Counted from the stretch's first letter, positions 26,261-36,373 are shown. The stretch is DNA of 64,000 nucleotides from Streptococcus didelphis DSM 15616 (GCF_000380005.1 NZ_KB904189.1:1-64000); one strand, 5' to 3'. Program-made: numbers and translations. The notes: a model not told the origin generated them from the sequence alone.

Positions 26261-27306
26261 TAAGCCTGTCCTCCTTTCATTGTCTCCCATTTTTCCCAGC
26301 GTTTTTGAATTTGCATAGGTGGTGTTACTTTTGGTGCACGCTCATCTAAAAGCCAAGTTGCTGCATAATGACTGTCACTAACCTTAAACATTGGTGGTTC
26401 TTCTTGGTAATCAATATCTAAGGCATACTCATTACGGGCTGCAAAGGCGTCACCTTTTGGTGGATTTAACAAATCAGGAGGAGTTCCTGGAATTGATTCT
26501 AAACTTCCTGCTTCTGTACCAGTTGTTGGCATGGAATTAAGAAGACCCCAGGTATAAGGATGCTGTGGATTATAGAAAACCTCGTCAACGGTCCCATACT
26601 CAACAATCTTACCAGCATACATAACAGCAACCCTATCTGCCATCCCAGCAACAACACCCAAATCATGTGTAATAAAGATGATAGATGATGAAATTTGAGA
26701 CTGGATTTCCTTCATTAATCTTAAAATCTGAGCCTGAATGGTTACATCAAGAGCTGTAGTTGGTTCATCTGCAATTAAAATTTCTGGATTAGCAGCTAGA
26801 GCTATGGCTATAACTGCACGCTGACGCATACCGCCTGACCACTGATGAGGGTAGTCATTAAAGTGTTCTTGAGCACTTGGAATCCCAACCTGATGCATTA
26901 ATTGTAAGGCACGCTCATGAGCATCATTTTTAGAAATGGATTCATGAATCAGGATTGCTTCAGCAATCTGCTTTCCAATTTTCATAGTAGGATCAAGGCT
27001 GGTCATTGGATCTTGGAAAATCATGGCAATTTCTTTGCCACGAACCTTAACCCATTCTTCTTCTTTTAATTGATCAAGTCTTTTCCCTTTAAAGTCTATT
27101 TCACCAGATAATCTGGCATTTTTTGCATTTAAGCCCATTAGGGTTCGAGTTGTAACTGATTTACCTGAACCAGATTCTCCTACAATGGCTAAAGTTTCTC
27201 CTTTTTTAAGGTCAAAATTAATATCACGAATAGCTTTTATATCCCCAGCATAAGTTTTAAAATCAACATGGAGGTTTTTGACACTTAAAATCGTTTCATT
27301 TGTCAT
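26260..27306 (-). CDS. oppD: Oligopeptide ABC transporter ATP-binding protein OppD
   Basis: 348 residues. Walker A AIVGESGSGKSVTTRTLMG, signature WSGGMRQRAVIAIALA, Walker B ILIADEPTTALDVTIQ, and the C-terminal oligopeptide domain GSLESIPGTPPDLLNPPKGDAF. It overlaps oppF by one base and follows oppC by 12 bp. Confidence 0.96.
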   Translation of the reverse strand: MTNETILSVKNLHVDFKTYAGDIKAIRDINFDLKKGETLAIVGESGSGKSVTTRTLMGLNAKNARLSGEIDFKGKRLDQLKEEEWVKVRGKEIAMIFQDPMTSLDPTMKIGKQIAEAILIHESISKNDAHERALQLMHQVGIPSAQEHFNDYPHQWSGGMRQRAVIAIALAANPEILIADEPTTALDVTIQAQILRLMKEIQSQISSSIIFITHDLGVVAGMADRVAVMYAGKIVEYGTVDEVFYNPQHPYTWGLLNSMPTTGTEAGSLESIPGTPPDLLNPPKGDAFAARNEYALDIDYQEEPPMFKVSDSHYAATWLLDERAPKVTPPMQIQKRWEKWETMKGGQA

Positions 27307-27318
27307 ATACTCTTCCTC

Positions 27319-28350
27319 CTATTCATTATCTGATTTTGGATCAAAGGCATCACGTAATCCATCACCTAATAAGATAAAGGCAAGAGATATAAAAACGAGA
27401 GCCAAAGCCGGTAGCAATACCTGATAAGGATAATATTGCAAGTTTTCTTGAGCATCTGTAATCAATGATCCTAGAGAGGCTGTCGGTGGCTTAACCCCCA
27501 AGTTAATAGCTGAAAGCACTGCCTCATACATAATGGCACTAGGTACTGTCATCATGATTTGAACAATAATAATACCAGAGATGTTAGGTAAAATATGCTT
27601 AAAGGCAATTTTTAAGTTACTTTCTCCCAAAGCTCTAGAAGCAAGAACAAAGTCCTGCTCTTTGTAGGATAAGGTAAGATTCCGCACCTGACGAGCCATA
27701 GAAGTCCATCCAACAATAGCAATAGAAATAATAATAGATGTCACACCATTTCCTAACAATAGCCCTAACATGGTTACAATAACTAAGTTTGGAATTGATG
27801 AAATGATTTCAATAATTCGCTGCATTACTGTATCAACCTTACCACCTGTGAATCCTGAAACTAAACCATAGGTAACACCAATAATAAGATCAATCATGGT
27901 AGCCACAATAGCAATTAAAAGTGATATACGGATCCCAACTGTAATTCTTTTTCCTAGGCTTCGTCCCAAATTATCAGTTCCTAGTAAGAATTTTTTGCCT
28001 TCAGGAACTCCTTGGTCACTATAAGCATCATTTGCTTCTGTATTTCCAGCGTAAGTAATACTGCCATTCCAAACAGGTAAATGACTATTCAACTTAGGTG
28101 GTAAGTTACGATAGGTATGCACTTTTTTACTATTAAAACTATTAGCATCATCTCTACTTACAACAAGTGATGAGCCTAGTGAAAAGATAAGTAAAAAAAC
28201 TAAAAATCCCATTGCAATAACTGCTAATTTATTCTGCTTTAAACGACGCCAAGCATCTTGTAGGAAAGATAATGCTGGCTTTTCAATTTTTTCTTGTGAA
28301 TCAGAACTTCCTGCTCCTACAAGCTTAAATGTTTTTCTTTCTTCTAGCAT
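27319..28350 (-). CDS. oppC: Oligopeptide ABC transporter permease OppC
   Basis: 343 residues. One N-terminal membrane helix (about 45-65) is followed by a large external loop containing KFLLGTDNLGRSLGKR, then five helices. The ABC-coupling EAA loop is QDFVLASRALGESNLKIAFKHILPN. It pairs with OppB to form the channel. Confidence 0.95.
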   Translation of the reverse strand: MLEERKTFKLVGAGSSDSQEKIEKPALSFLQDAWRRLKQNKLAVIAMGFLVFLLIFSLGSSLVVSRDDANSFNSKKVHTYRNLPPKLNSHLPVWNGSITYAGNTEANDAYSDQGVPEGKKFLLGTDNLGRSLGKRITVGIRISLLIAIVATMIDLIIGVTYGLVSGFTGGKVDTVMQRIIEIISSIPNLVIVTMLGLLLGNGVTSIIISIAIVGWTSMARQVRNLTLSYKEQDFVLASRALGESNLKIAFKHILPNISGIIIVQIMMTVPSAIMYEAVLSAINLGVKPPTASLGSLITDAQENLQYYPYQVLLPALALVFISLAFILLGDGLRDAFDPKSDNE

Positions 28351-28359
28351 GATACTCTC

Positions 28360-29274
28360 CTATCCTAGACGTACACGTGGATCTGCAAGACTAATAACAA
28401 TATCAGTAATCAAAATAGCCACCATAAGCATCAAGGCATACACAATAGTTGTTCCCATAATAACAGGATAGTCTTTAGTTGGAATAGATGAAACAAACTG
28501 CTGACCTATTCCTGGAATAGAAAAGATTTGCTCAATCAAAGCTGAACCTGTTAGGATATTAGCAGCCATCGGACCAACTAAGGTTAAAACAGGAATCATA
28601 GAATTACGATAAGCATGTTTATTGGTTACCTGACGCTTGGTCAAACCTTTTGCTCTTGCTAATTGGATATAATCCGAGTTCAAGGTTTCAATCATTTGAC
28701 CACGGAAAAAACGTGTAACTTGAGCAAAGACAGGAATAGCTAGTGCCAAGGTCGGCAAGATAGTTTGACCAAAGCTGCCCCAACCAGAAAGAGGAAGTAA
28801 TCCCCATTTAAAGCCAAAATAATCAAGTAATAGTAAACCAATAATAAAGGCTGGTATCGAAATCCCCAAGGTTGAAATAACACTTAAGACAGCATCAATC
28901 TTATTGTTCTTATTACGCGCTGATACTGCTCCTATAAAAAGTCCTGAGGAAATTCCCACCACTAAGGCTTGAAGCCCTAGATGGACAGAAATACCTAAAC
29001 GTTGCGTAATTAATTTTGAGACTGATTGGTTAACAGACTGATAACTGGTTCCAAAATCACCATGAAGGACATCAAATAGGTATTTGAAATATTGCTGCCA
29101 TAAGGGCTTATCCAATCCATATTGTTTGTTCAATAGTGCAATCATTTCATCAGTTAACTTCGGATTGTTGTAAGGTGTTCCTGGCATAACCTGCATCAGG
29201 AAAAATGATAGGGTTACAACTACCCATAGTGTTACGAGTAAAATAGCAACACGTTTTAAAAGATATTTAGTCAT
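28360..29274 (-). CDS. oppB: Oligopeptide ABC transporter permease OppB
   Basis: 304 residues. N-terminal KYLLKRVAILLVTLWVVVTLSFFLMQVMPGTPY is the DppB/OppB signature helix. The coupling loop is YIQLARAKGLTKRQVTNKHAYRN. It is second in the operon, 75 bp after oppA. Confidence 0.95.
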   Translation of the reverse strand: MTKYLLKRVAILLVTLWVVVTLSFFLMQVMPGTPYNNPKLTDEMIALLNKQYGLDKPLWQQYFKYLFDVLHGDFGTSYQSVNQSVSKLITQRLGISVHLGLQALVVGISSGLFIGAVSARNKNNKIDAVLSVISTLGISIPAFIIGLLLLDYFGFKWGLLPLSGWGSFGQTILPTLALAIPVFAQVTRFFRGQMIETLNSDYIQLARAKGLTKRQVTNKHAYRNSMIPVLTLVGPMAANILTGSALIEQIFSIPGIGQQFVSSIPTKDYPVIMGTTIVYALMLMVAILITDIVISLADPRVRLG

Positions 29275-29349
29275 AATTTCCCTCTAACAAAAGCAAGAAC
29301 TGGCTAAGACCAATTCTTGCACATATTTAAATACTAGTGATACTATACC

Positions 29350-31005
29350 TTATTTTTTATAAGCGTATGTAAAGTCAACATTTAGACCAGTTGAGTTACG
29401 AACTAGCCCTTTGATACTTGGATTTTGTAATCCTTTACCACTACGGAAGTAAAGCGGGTTATAAAGTGCATTGTCATATAAAGTTTTTTCAGCAGCCTTA
29501 TAATCATCTGCAGCTGCATCTACATTAAGAGCATCAGTTGTTAAAGCTTTTTCGTAGGCTTTATCATAGTCTGCGTTTGAGAATTTACCATAGTTGTAGG
29601 CTGAACCAGATTTAAATAAACCATAGAAGGTTGATCCTTCTGGATAATCCCCACCCCAAAGGGTTACTGCTACTTCAAAGTTTTGTGTTTTTGTATCTTC
29701 TAAACGTTGTTTGAAAGGTACAAATTTTTCTTCAACTGTTAAGCCTGGAAGAGCTTTTTCCCAAGTTTCCTTGATGTAATCCACTGTAGCTTTGGCAGCA
29801 GGAGCATCGGCATCAGATGTAATCGTAATCTTGATGGATGTTTTTCCAAGTTCAGCTAGGCCTTCTTTGAAGAGTCTGCCAGCTTCTTTTTCATCATATT
29901 TATAACCTGGAGCTACGTGCTTAGTCAAATCTGTTCCGTCTTCAAGTTTTGCAAGTCCACTTGGAGCAAGGGCAGTCGCAACTTTTGAACCAGTATCAAC
30001 AGCAGCAGAAACAATACCTTTACGGTCAGTTGCTAAATTCAAAGCTTGACGGATTTTAAGATTGTTCAAGCTTTCTACAGATCCTGTTTGATTATAAACC
30101 AAGTAAGCAGTTGTTGCTTCTTCTACTGGAACAATATCTTTATTACTCTTATTAGCATTGTAAATCGGAGCAGTTCCTGAGATATTAGCAAAGTCTAATT
30201 TACCTTGTTTATACATTTGAACGGCTGTGTCAGGCTTTTTAACGGTTTGAATGTTAATTGTTTTTGTTTTAACATTTTTAGCATCCCAGTACTTATCATT
30301 TTTAACAAGTTTGAATTTACCACTAGTACCATTCCAGCCTTCTACAGTATATGGACCTGAGTAAACTTGTTTTTCAGAAGAAGTACCATAGTCCTTACCA
30401 GCTTTTTTAACAAAATCTTCTTTTTGAGGAACAAAGTTTGAGAATGTTAATAAACTCTTGAATTGAGGAGCTGGTTCAGTCAAAGTAAAGATAACTTTAT
30501 TGCCTTCTGCTTTAATACCTAAAGAATCAAGATCTTTATTTTTACCACTGTTAATCTCTTCAGCATTTTTAAGGTGAGACTCTGTTGCTAGATAAGCATA
30601 CTCAGAAGCTGTTGCTGGGTCTACCATACGTTTCCAAGTGTAAACAAAGTCCTTGGCTGTTAATTCACTACCATCAGACCATTTTAAGCCATCTCTCAAA
30701 GTAGCTGTATAAGTAAGGCCATCTTCAGAGACATCTAATTTCTTAGCTAAATCTGGTTGTAATTTACCTTTTTGATCAACACGAAGTAAATTACTTCCTG
30801 AATTTCCGATAGCTAAGCCAGAATAAGTATCTGTGCTTTTAGAAGTATCAAGGGTAATGATTTCAGTAGGGGTATACCAGTTAATTTCATCCTTATTAGC
30901 TGTTGAAGCATTCTTGTTTCCACATGCCATCAACAATGCCGCTGAAGCAAGGGTAACTACTCCAAATCCAAGACGTTTTAAAGTGACTCTCTTTGCTCTT
31001 ATCAT
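29350..31005 (-). CDS. oppA: Oligopeptide-binding lipoprotein OppA
   Basis: A 551-residue extracellular lipoprotein of solute-binding family 5. Signal peptide with lipobox LLMAC-G (Cys about 28), then INWYTPTEIITLDTSKSTDTYSG and DLAKKLDVSEDGLTYTATLRDGLKWSDG, the family block. It binds peptides and delivers them to OppBC. GAGGAGG lies 9 nt before the ATG. It is the first gene of oppABCDF, with a CodY-like box upstream. Confidence 0.95.
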   Translation of the reverse strand: MIRAKRVTLKRLGFGVVTLASAALLMACGNKNASTANKDEINWYTPTEIITLDTSKSTDTYSGLAIGNSGSNLLRVDQKGKLQPDLAKKLDVSEDGLTYTATLRDGLKWSDGSELTAKDFVYTWKRMVDPATASEYAYLATESHLKNAEEINSGKNKDLDSLGIKAEGNKVIFTLTEPAPQFKSLLTFSNFVPQKEDFVKKAGKDYGTSSEKQVYSGPYTVEGWNGTSGKFKLVKNDKYWDAKNVKTKTINIQTVKKPDTAVQMYKQGKLDFANISGTAPIYNANKSNKDIVPVEEATTAYLVYNQTGSVESLNNLKIRQALNLATDRKGIVSAAVDTGSKVATALAPSGLAKLEDGTDLTKHVAPGYKYDEKEAGRLFKEGLAELGKTSIKITITSDADAPAAKATVDYIKETWEKALPGLTVEEKFVPFKQRLEDTKTQNFEVAVTLWGGDYPEGSTFYGLFKSGSAYNYGKFSNADYDKAYEKALTTDALNVDAAADDYKAAEKTLYDNALYNPLYFRSGKGLQNPSIKGLVRNSTGLNVDFTYAYKK

Positions 31006-31050
31006 CTTTAACTTCCTCCTCGTAACTCTCTTTTTAAATTGATAGATTAA

Positions 31051-31096
31051 ATTATATCACAATTCAGAAAAAATGGAATACATTTATCTGAAAATT
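31051..31096 (-). promoter_or_regulatory. oppA promoter with CodY-like box
   Basis: On the minus strand an extended -10 TGATATAAT (TATAAT = 31051-31056) has a weak -35. AATTTTCAGATAAAT (minus strand, 31082-31096) matches the CodY box AATTTTCWGAAAATT at 13 of 15 positions and lies just upstream of the -35. CodY control of opp is known in lactococci and streptococci. The site is predicted. Confidence 0.65.
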
Positions 31097-31199
31097 TTGA
31101 TATTAAATTTTTATAACAGAAATAATGGATAAACCCCTGATATTAATGGATTTTCAAAGTCTCTTTTTATAAAAAAACAGTTATAAGTGAATATATACA

Positions 31200-31226
31200 T
31201 AAAAAAGAAGCACCATTAGTGCTTCC
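31200..31226 (-). terminator. Terminator of glnR-glnA
   Basis: GAAGCAC-CATTA-GTGCTTC (31207-31225), with a long T-run on the minus strand immediately after, 5 bp beyond the glnA stop. Confidence 0.9.
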
Positions 31227-31230
31227 TTTG

Positions 31231-32577
31231 TTAATAACTGTGTAAATAATTGTCAATTTCCCATTGAGAAACAAATGTTGCATAAGAAGCCCATTCAATA
31301 CGTTTAGCTTCAATGAAATTAGTATAAATATGATTGCCTAAAGCGCTTTTAACAACATCATCCGTTTGAAGAGCTTTCAAGGCATTATGTAAGGTAGAAG
31401 GTAAATCTAAGATACCTGCTTCTGCACGCTCTTCTACCGTCATGGTATAGATATTCGCTTCTACTGGGGTTGGTGCCTCAATTTTATTTTCAATGCCATC
31501 AAGTCCTGATTCAAGTAAGACTGCTAGAGCCAAATAAGGATTGGCTGTTGGATCTACTGATCGTAACTCCAAGCGTGTTCCTTTTCCTCTTGAAGCTGGC
31601 ACACGAATAAGGGGTGAGCGATTTCGACCTGCCCAAGCCACATAAACTGGTGCTTCATAGCCTGGAACCAAACGTTTATAAGAATTAACTGTCGGATTGG
31701 TAATAGCAGTATAATTATAGGCATGTTTCATTAAGCCACCAAGGAAATAATAGGCATCTTGTGATAATTGCATGCCACGGCTGTCATTTTCATCAAAGAA
31801 GGCATTGTTACCATTTTTATCAAAAAGAGACATGTTACAATGCATTCCAGAACCATTAATCCCAAATTTAGGTTTCGCCATAAATGTTGCATAGAGACCG
31901 TGCTTACGAGCAATTGTTTTAACAACCAACTTGAATATTTGGATATTATCACATGCTTTTAAAACGTCATCATATTTGAAATCAATTTCATGCTGGCCGA
32001 CAGCAACCTCATGATGGCTAGCTTCAACTTCAAAGCCCATCTTAGTCAAAACATTTACAATTTCCCGACGGGTATTATCAGCTAAATCTGTTGGTGCTAA
32101 ATCAAAGTAGCCTCCATTATCATTAACTTCAAGAGTTGGATTCCCTTGAGAATCCATCTTAAATAGGAAGAATTCTGGTTCTGGTCCTAAATTGAAGGAT
32201 TCAAAACCCATTTCATCCATGTGTTTCAAGGATCTTTTTAAATTGCCACGAGGATCTCCTGCAAAGGGTTGACCTTCTGCTGTGTAAATATCACAGATTA
32301 AGCCAGCTACTGCACCATTTTCATCACCCCAGGGAAAAACAAGCCAGGTATCCAAATCTGGATAGAGGTACATATCAGACTCGTTAATACGCACAAAACC
32401 TTCTATAGAAGAGCCATCAAACATAGCCTTGTTTGATAGAACCTTATCTAATTGTTCATCAGTTGCTGGGATCTCAACATTTTTCATGATACCCATAATA
32501 TCGGTAAACATTAATCGAAGGAAAGTAACATTTTTTTCCTTAACCTCTCGACGTATGTCTGCTGCTGTAATTACCAT
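31231..32577 (-). CDS. glnA: Glutamine synthetase type I
   Basis: 448 residues. Makes glutamine from glutamate, ammonia and ATP. Family blocks are [80 protein letters not shown]. The length is that of the short Gram-positive GSI-alpha form, which is feedback-controlled and interacts with GlnR rather than being adenylylated. It lies 49 bp after glnR, in the same operon. Confidence 0.97.
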   Translation of the reverse strand: MVITAADIRREVKEKNVTFLRLMFTDIMGIMKNVEIPATDEQLDKVLSNKAMFDGSSIEGFVRINESDMYLYPDLDTWLVFPWGDENGAVAGLICDIYTAEGQPFAGDPRGNLKRSLKHMDEMGFESFNLGPEPEFFLFKMDSQGNPTLEVNDNGGYFDLAPTDLADNTRREIVNVLTKMGFEVEASHHEVAVGQHEIDFKYDDVLKACDNIQIFKLVVKTIARKHGLYATFMAKPKFGINGSGMHCNMSLFDKNGNNAFFDENDSRGMQLSQDAYYFLGGLMKHAYNYTAITNPTVNSYKRLVPGYEAPVYVAWAGRNRSPLIRVPASRGKGTRLELRSVDPTANPYLALAVLLESGLDGIENKIEAPTPVEANIYTMTVEERAEAGILDLPSTLHNALKALQTDDVVKSALGNHIYTNFIEAKRIEWASYATFVSQWEIDNYLHSY

Positions 32578-32626
32578 AGAAATAATTCTCCTTAACTTTT
32601 CTAACTGACTAAGGACTTATCTTAAA

Positions 32627-32998
32627 TTATACACGAAAATGACCCATTGTTTGTGATGGTGATGAAAAGCCACCTTGATTGAGGAGTTCATCATGAAGGA
32701 TACGTCTGACATCGGCATCTGTTAAAGTCATATCTTTTTTGCTTAAATCTTGCTGACGTTGCGCATATTCACGCTTTATAGCCGCAATATTGAGACCATC
32801 ATTAATAAAGTCTTTTATCTCTAAGAGACGATCCATATGATTTAAAGAAAATAATCTTCGGTTGCCGTCTGTACGTTCAGGCTTTATCAGTCCTTGATCT
32901 TCATAATAGCGAATTTGCCGAGCAGTCAAATCTGTCAACTTCATCACAGCTCCAATTGGAAAGACTGCCATAGAACGTCTCAGCTCTTTTTCTTTCAT
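32627..32998 (-). CDS. glnR: Nitrogen-metabolism repressor GlnR
   Basis: A 123-residue MerR-superfamily repressor: FPIGAVMKLTDLTARQIRYYEDQGLIKPERTDGNRRLFSLNHMDRLLEIKDFI is the DNA-binding domain, and the C-terminal tail (LLNQGGFSSPSQTMGHFRV) is the glutamine synthetase-sensing end. It represses glnRA and ammonium/glutamine genes when nitrogen is plentiful. A GlnR box lies upstream of its own promoter. Confidence 0.97.
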   Translation of the reverse strand: MKEKELRRSMAVFPIGAVMKLTDLTARQIRYYEDQGLIKPERTDGNRRLFSLNHMDRLLEIKDFINDGLNIAAIKREYAQRQQDLSKKDMTLTDADVRRILHDELLNQGGFSSPSQTMGHFRV

Positions 32999-33019
32999 GA
33001 ATTATTCCTCCATTTCCCC

Positions 33020-33072
33020 ATTATAGGCCTATCTCTTTTAAAAGTCAAGGATTGATGTCATATTTTCTAACA
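33020..33072 (-). promoter_or_regulatory. glnR promoter with GlnR box
   Basis: Minus strand TTGACT (33043-33048), 17-bp spacer and TATAAT (33020-33025). TGTTA-GAAAATA-TGACA (33056-33072) is an exact match to the GlnR/TnrA consensus TGTNA-N7-TNACA and is embedded in a longer inverted repeat (GATTGATGT/ACATCAATC). It ends exactly at the stop of the upstream gene, so it could also act as that gene's terminator. Confidence 0.88.
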
Positions 33073-33594
33073 TCAATCCTTCTTTTTTCTCTTTTCTATT
33101 TTTTGTTGAATCCACTCAATATCAGTATTAACTAAAATAGCAATAAATACGCCACAAAAGGTTTCAAAAACACGGGCTAAAACATAAACAAAGGTATCTC
33201 CACGAGGAATGGACAGAGTAATAATAAGTAAGGCAGCTACTGCTCCAATTACTCCTGATTTATTATTAAAAGCCACATTAAACATAATTGTCAACATTGT
33301 TAAAATAGGAATAAAGATTAGGGTTACCCAATAGTCATGGTTAAAAAACATCTGCATAAAGTAAAATACCAAAGCAAAGATACCGCCGATGCTATTGCCT
33401 AAAATACGTGATGTCCCAAAAGATAAGGTTTTATCAATACTTTCTCGTAGACTAAAAACTGCTGTTAAGGCTCCAATCTGGACCCCTTGAAAGCCAAATA
33501 GATGAAAAAGAAAGATGACCAAGAAAACAGATAAGCCTGTTTTAAAGGTACGCATCCCTAACCTTAATTTCTTTGGATCAAAATAATAATTCAT
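33073..33594 (-). CDS. Aromatic acid exporter/FUSC-like (DUF939) membrane protein
   Basis: 173 residues with four to five hydrophobic helices. The N-terminal KLRLGMRTFKTGLSVFLVIFL and the GRxxGNxxGG-like SRILGNSIGGIFALVFYF are family marks, and the protein ends in a very basic tail (EKRKKKD). It probably exports small aromatic acids or similar compounds; the substrate is unknown. It has its own promoter (ATGACA, 18-bp spacer, TGGTAAACT at 33626-33655) and precedes glnR. Confidence 0.8.
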   Translation of the reverse strand: MNYYFDPKKLRLGMRTFKTGLSVFLVIFLFHLFGFQGVQIGALTAVFSLRESIDKTLSFGTSRILGNSIGGIFALVFYFMQMFFNHDYWVTLIFIPILTMLTIMFNVAFNNKSGVIGAVAALLIITLSIPRGDTFVYVLARVFETFCGVFIAILVNTDIEWIQQKIEKRKKKD

Positions 33595-33889
33595 AATTGT
33601 AAACTCTTCCTCCCGAATATAGTTCAGTTTACCACATTGATTGAGGTTTTGTCATATTTAAATAGCAAATAAGCTATTTGTATCCGTCTAAGTTTAAAAT
33701 AAGGCTTGCCTGTGGATGACTATTGCTTTTTACCTTTTCCATAATGACAAAGAGAGTCGGACTTAACCAACTCTCTCAATTCTTTTATTGGCGCAGTAGC
33801 TGAATGGCTGTTCGCATCTCTATATGAATGAACAACCTATTTAGCCTTGAGGGGGTGCACTACGGAATCTTAGATTCCTGACTTACCGC
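33595..33889. other. Intergenic region after pgk with two hairpins
   Basis: The DUF939 promoter lies at 33626-33655, a small hairpin AAATAG/CTATTT near 33660-33682, the terminator at 33749-33778, and a short perfect hairpin GGAATC-TTA-GATTCC (33864-33878) just after the pgk stop. Between 33785 and 33860 I see no gene. It does not fold as a tRNA. Confidence 0.5.
33749..33778 (-). terminator. Terminator downstream of pgk
   Basis: AGAGAGTCGG pairs with CCAACTCTCT across a short loop (33751-33776), with a T-rich tail on the minus strand, about 110 bp after the pgk stop. Confidence 0.75.
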
Positions 33890-35086
33890 CTATTTTTCTG
33901 TCAAGGCTGCTAAGCCTGGTAATTCTTTTCCTTCTAATAATTCCATTGATGCTCCCCCACCTGTTGAGATCCATGAGAATTTATCTGCACGGCCGAGGTT
34001 AATTGCTGCTGCAGCTGAATCCCCACCACCAATGATTGATTTCACGCCTGGTTGTTTAACAATCGCATCCATAACGCCAATTGTACCAGCTTGGAAGTCA
34101 GGGTTTTCAAAGACACCCATTGGTCCATTCCAGACAACTGTTTTAGCTCCTTCAAGGGCTTTTTCAAATTTTTCAATTGATTTAGGACCAATGTCAAGTC
34201 CAAGGAAGCCTTCTGATACAGCTTCATCTTTTGTATCATGCACTTCTGTATAGTCTGCAAAAGCATTAGCTTCTTTAGAATCCACAGGTAAGACTAATTT
34301 ACCATTTGCTTTTTCAAGTAATTCTTTAGCAATTTCAAGCTTATCTTCTTCAACAAGTGAGTTTCCAATTTCGATACCTTGAGCTTTATAGAATGTATAA
34401 GTCATACCACCACCGATAAGAACCTTATCAGCTTTGTCAAGAAGATTTTCAATGACACCAATTTTATCTGAAACTTTTGAACCACCTAGGATAGCCACAA
34501 ATGGACGTTCTGGTTTTTCAACAGCTTCTTTAATATAAGCAATTTCATTTTCAAGTAAGAATCCTGCCACAGCCTTATTAACATTAGCTGAAATACCTAC
34601 GTTTGAAGCGTGGGCACGGTGAGCAGTTCCAAAGGCATCATTTACAAAGATACCATCTCCAAGAGAAGCCCAATATTTTCCTAATTCTGAGTTATTTTTT
34701 GATTCTTTTTTACCATCAATATCCTCAAAACGTGTATTTTCAACAAGAAGTACTTGCCCGTCTTCAAGCGCATCAATAGCTACTTCTAAGTCAGTTCCAC
34801 GAGTTGCTCCAGGGAAAATAACATCTTGGCCTAATTTTTCTGCTAAGCTTTTAGCAACAGGTTCAAGTGATTTACCAGCTTTATCTGCTTCTTCTTTTAC
34901 ACGTCCTAGGTGAGAGAATAAGATAGCACGTCCACCATTTTCAATAATATATTTAATTGTTGGTAGAGCTGCAGAAATACGGTTATCATTTGTAATCACG
35001 CCGTCTTTCAAAGGTACATTAAAGTCAACACGAACAAGGACTTTTTTCCCTTTTACATCAATATCTTTAACAGTCATTTTAGCCAT
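33890..35086 (-). CDS. pgk: Phosphoglycerate kinase
   Basis: A 398-residue glycolytic enzyme, 1,3-bisphosphoglycerate + ADP to 3-phosphoglycerate + ATP. Blocks seen: [66 protein letters not shown], and the C-terminal ATP site [16 protein letters not shown]...[25 protein letters not shown] precedes the ATG. Promoter: extended -10 TGGTATAAT with TATAAT at 35119-35124 on the minus strand. Confidence 0.98.
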   Translation of the reverse strand: MAKMTVKDIDVKGKKVLVRVDFNVPLKDGVITNDNRISAALPTIKYIIENGGRAILFSHLGRVKEEADKAGKSLEPVAKSLAEKLGQDVIFPGATRGTDLEVAIDALEDGQVLLVENTRFEDIDGKKESKNNSELGKYWASLGDGIFVNDAFGTAHRAHASNVGISANVNKAVAGFLLENEIAYIKEAVEKPERPFVAILGGSKVSDKIGVIENLLDKADKVLIGGGMTYTFYKAQGIEIGNSLVEEDKLEIAKELLEKANGKLVLPVDSKEANAFADYTEVHDTKDEAVSEGFLGLDIGPKSIEKFEKALEGAKTVVWNGPMGVFENPDFQAGTIGVMDAIVKQPGVKSIIGGGDSAAAAINLGRADKFSWISTGGGASMELLEGKELPGLAALTEK

Positions 35087-35231
35087 TTAAGAGACTCCTT
35101 AATATTTTTATACCATCTATTATACCACATTTTTTTAATAATTTGAAAAAGTGAAAACAATAAATTAATTTTTTCACAAAATGAAAAAGCTTTCATCTCA
35201 AGTTTCTCAGCCCTGCTATTCTCCTATAAGC

Positions 35232-35267
35232 AAAAAGACCATAAATCACAAGTAATGATTTACAGTC
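35232..35267 (-). terminator. Terminator of lppC
   Basis: GAC-CA-TAAATCA pairs with TGATTTA-CA-GTC (35237-35267), followed on the minus strand by a T-run (TCTTTTTG), about 75 bp after the lppC stop. Confidence 0.75.
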
Positions 35268-35341
35268 CTCGCCTATCTATAAAGAACTACTTAGCAGACA
35301 AAGAAATGGCAAAACCTTATCTACTAAGATCTACTCAAAAT

Positions 35342-36199
35342 TTAATCAAAGCCTTTAAGCGCTGCTTTTCTAGCCTTCATTTGTTCCTTGCTATCAAGCT
35401 TTTTACCTTGATAAACTGCACTTTCCCATGAACCATACATTGGATTTGGGAAAATAATGAACTTGCTACCAAATTCTTGATGAAGTTGGTTTAATAGTTC
35501 ACTTCTGTCAGTTGTAGAAACCTTAGAAAATTCTGCAAAGTCTACTAAGTTATCGCCAAAGAGCATAATTAAGTTAGTGTTTTCTTGTACTTTTTGACGA
35601 CGGCTTTCTTTAGAGGTCATGCCTTTTTCTAAAAATAAGAAATGATCTTTTCCTTGAACTGGAAGGCCTTCATTTTTCAGATTTTCCATTGTTGCATCAA
35701 CTTGCTTGTCTGTACGGTCAGAAACATAATAGATTTGTACACCATGTTGGTCCGCAAATTGTAAAAAGTCCTTGGCACCAGCTACAGGTTTAGCTGCCTT
35801 TTTTTGTACCCATTTATCCCAGCTTTCAGGAGTAAAGCTTGTTCCTTTTTCAACAGTGCTTACCTGGAAAGGGCTGTTATCTAGGACTGTTTCATCAATA
35901 TCTAGGATAATAGAATAAGGTTTTTCTGTTGGCTTATTAAGCCAGTCTTGTAATTTGTTTGTAGCTACTTGGTATCCTTGTAAATACAAAGCCTTGGCCT
36001 CATCAGAATTTTGATACCACAAGACAGACATTGTGTTTTCCCGTGACCGTAATTGATCATTACTTAATTTAACGAGAACTTGCTTTGGCTCAGTCCCATT
36101 AGTTTTAGATGTTGCTTTCCCCTGTGGGTTTGCACATGCTCCAAGAACAAGGACTGAAACAGTCACAGAAAGATATTTAACAAGACGTTTTGTTGTCAT
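35342..36199 (-). CDS. lppC: Class C acid phosphatase lipoprotein, e(P4) family
   Basis: 285 residues. Signal peptide with lipobox VLGAC-A (Cys about 22), then a HAD phosphatase domain: motif I ILDIDETVLDNSPF, motif II/III YYVSDRT and the Lys region, motif IV IMLFGDNLVDFAEF. It is a surface-anchored non-specific acid phosphatase like streptococcal LppC and Haemophilus e(P4). AAAGGAG precedes the ATG. It is monocistronic, between gapA and pgk. Confidence 0.93.
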   Translation of the reverse strand: MTTKRLVKYLSVTVSVLVLGACANPQGKATSKTNGTEPKQVLVKLSNDQLRSRENTMSVLWYQNSDEAKALYLQGYQVATNKLQDWLNKPTEKPYSIILDIDETVLDNSPFQVSTVEKGTSFTPESWDKWVQKKAAKPVAGAKDFLQFADQHGVQIYYVSDRTDKQVDATMENLKNEGLPVQGKDHFLFLEKGMTSKESRRQKVQENTNLIMLFGDNLVDFAEFSKVSTTDRSELLNQLHQEFGSKFIIFPNPMYGSWESAVYQGKKLDSKEQMKARKAALKGFD

Positions 36200-36342
36200 A
36201 ACGAATCTCCTTTTCTATTTTCACTCAAATTTTAACCTTTTTATATTCTCATGTCAATATTATAATAACAGAAAAATGAAAGCGGTATCTTTTTTTAATT
36301 GTTAAGGGTTAAATAACCTTCTATCTGATAAAATGCAAACAA

Positions 36343-36373
36343 AAAATCTAGCAAAACTAAGTTGCTAGATTTT
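36343..36373 (-). terminator. Terminator of gapA
   Basis: AAAATCTAGCAA pairs perfectly with TTGCTAGATTTT (12-bp stem, 7-nt loop), with T-runs at the end, 10 bp after the gapA stop. Confidence 0.93.

Noticed and set aside
33785..33860. Possible tRNA or T-box between the DUF939 gene and pgk
   Set aside because: The text GGCGCAGTAGCTGAATGG suggested a D-arm, but no acceptor, anticodon or T-arm pairing follows, and there is no T-box motif.
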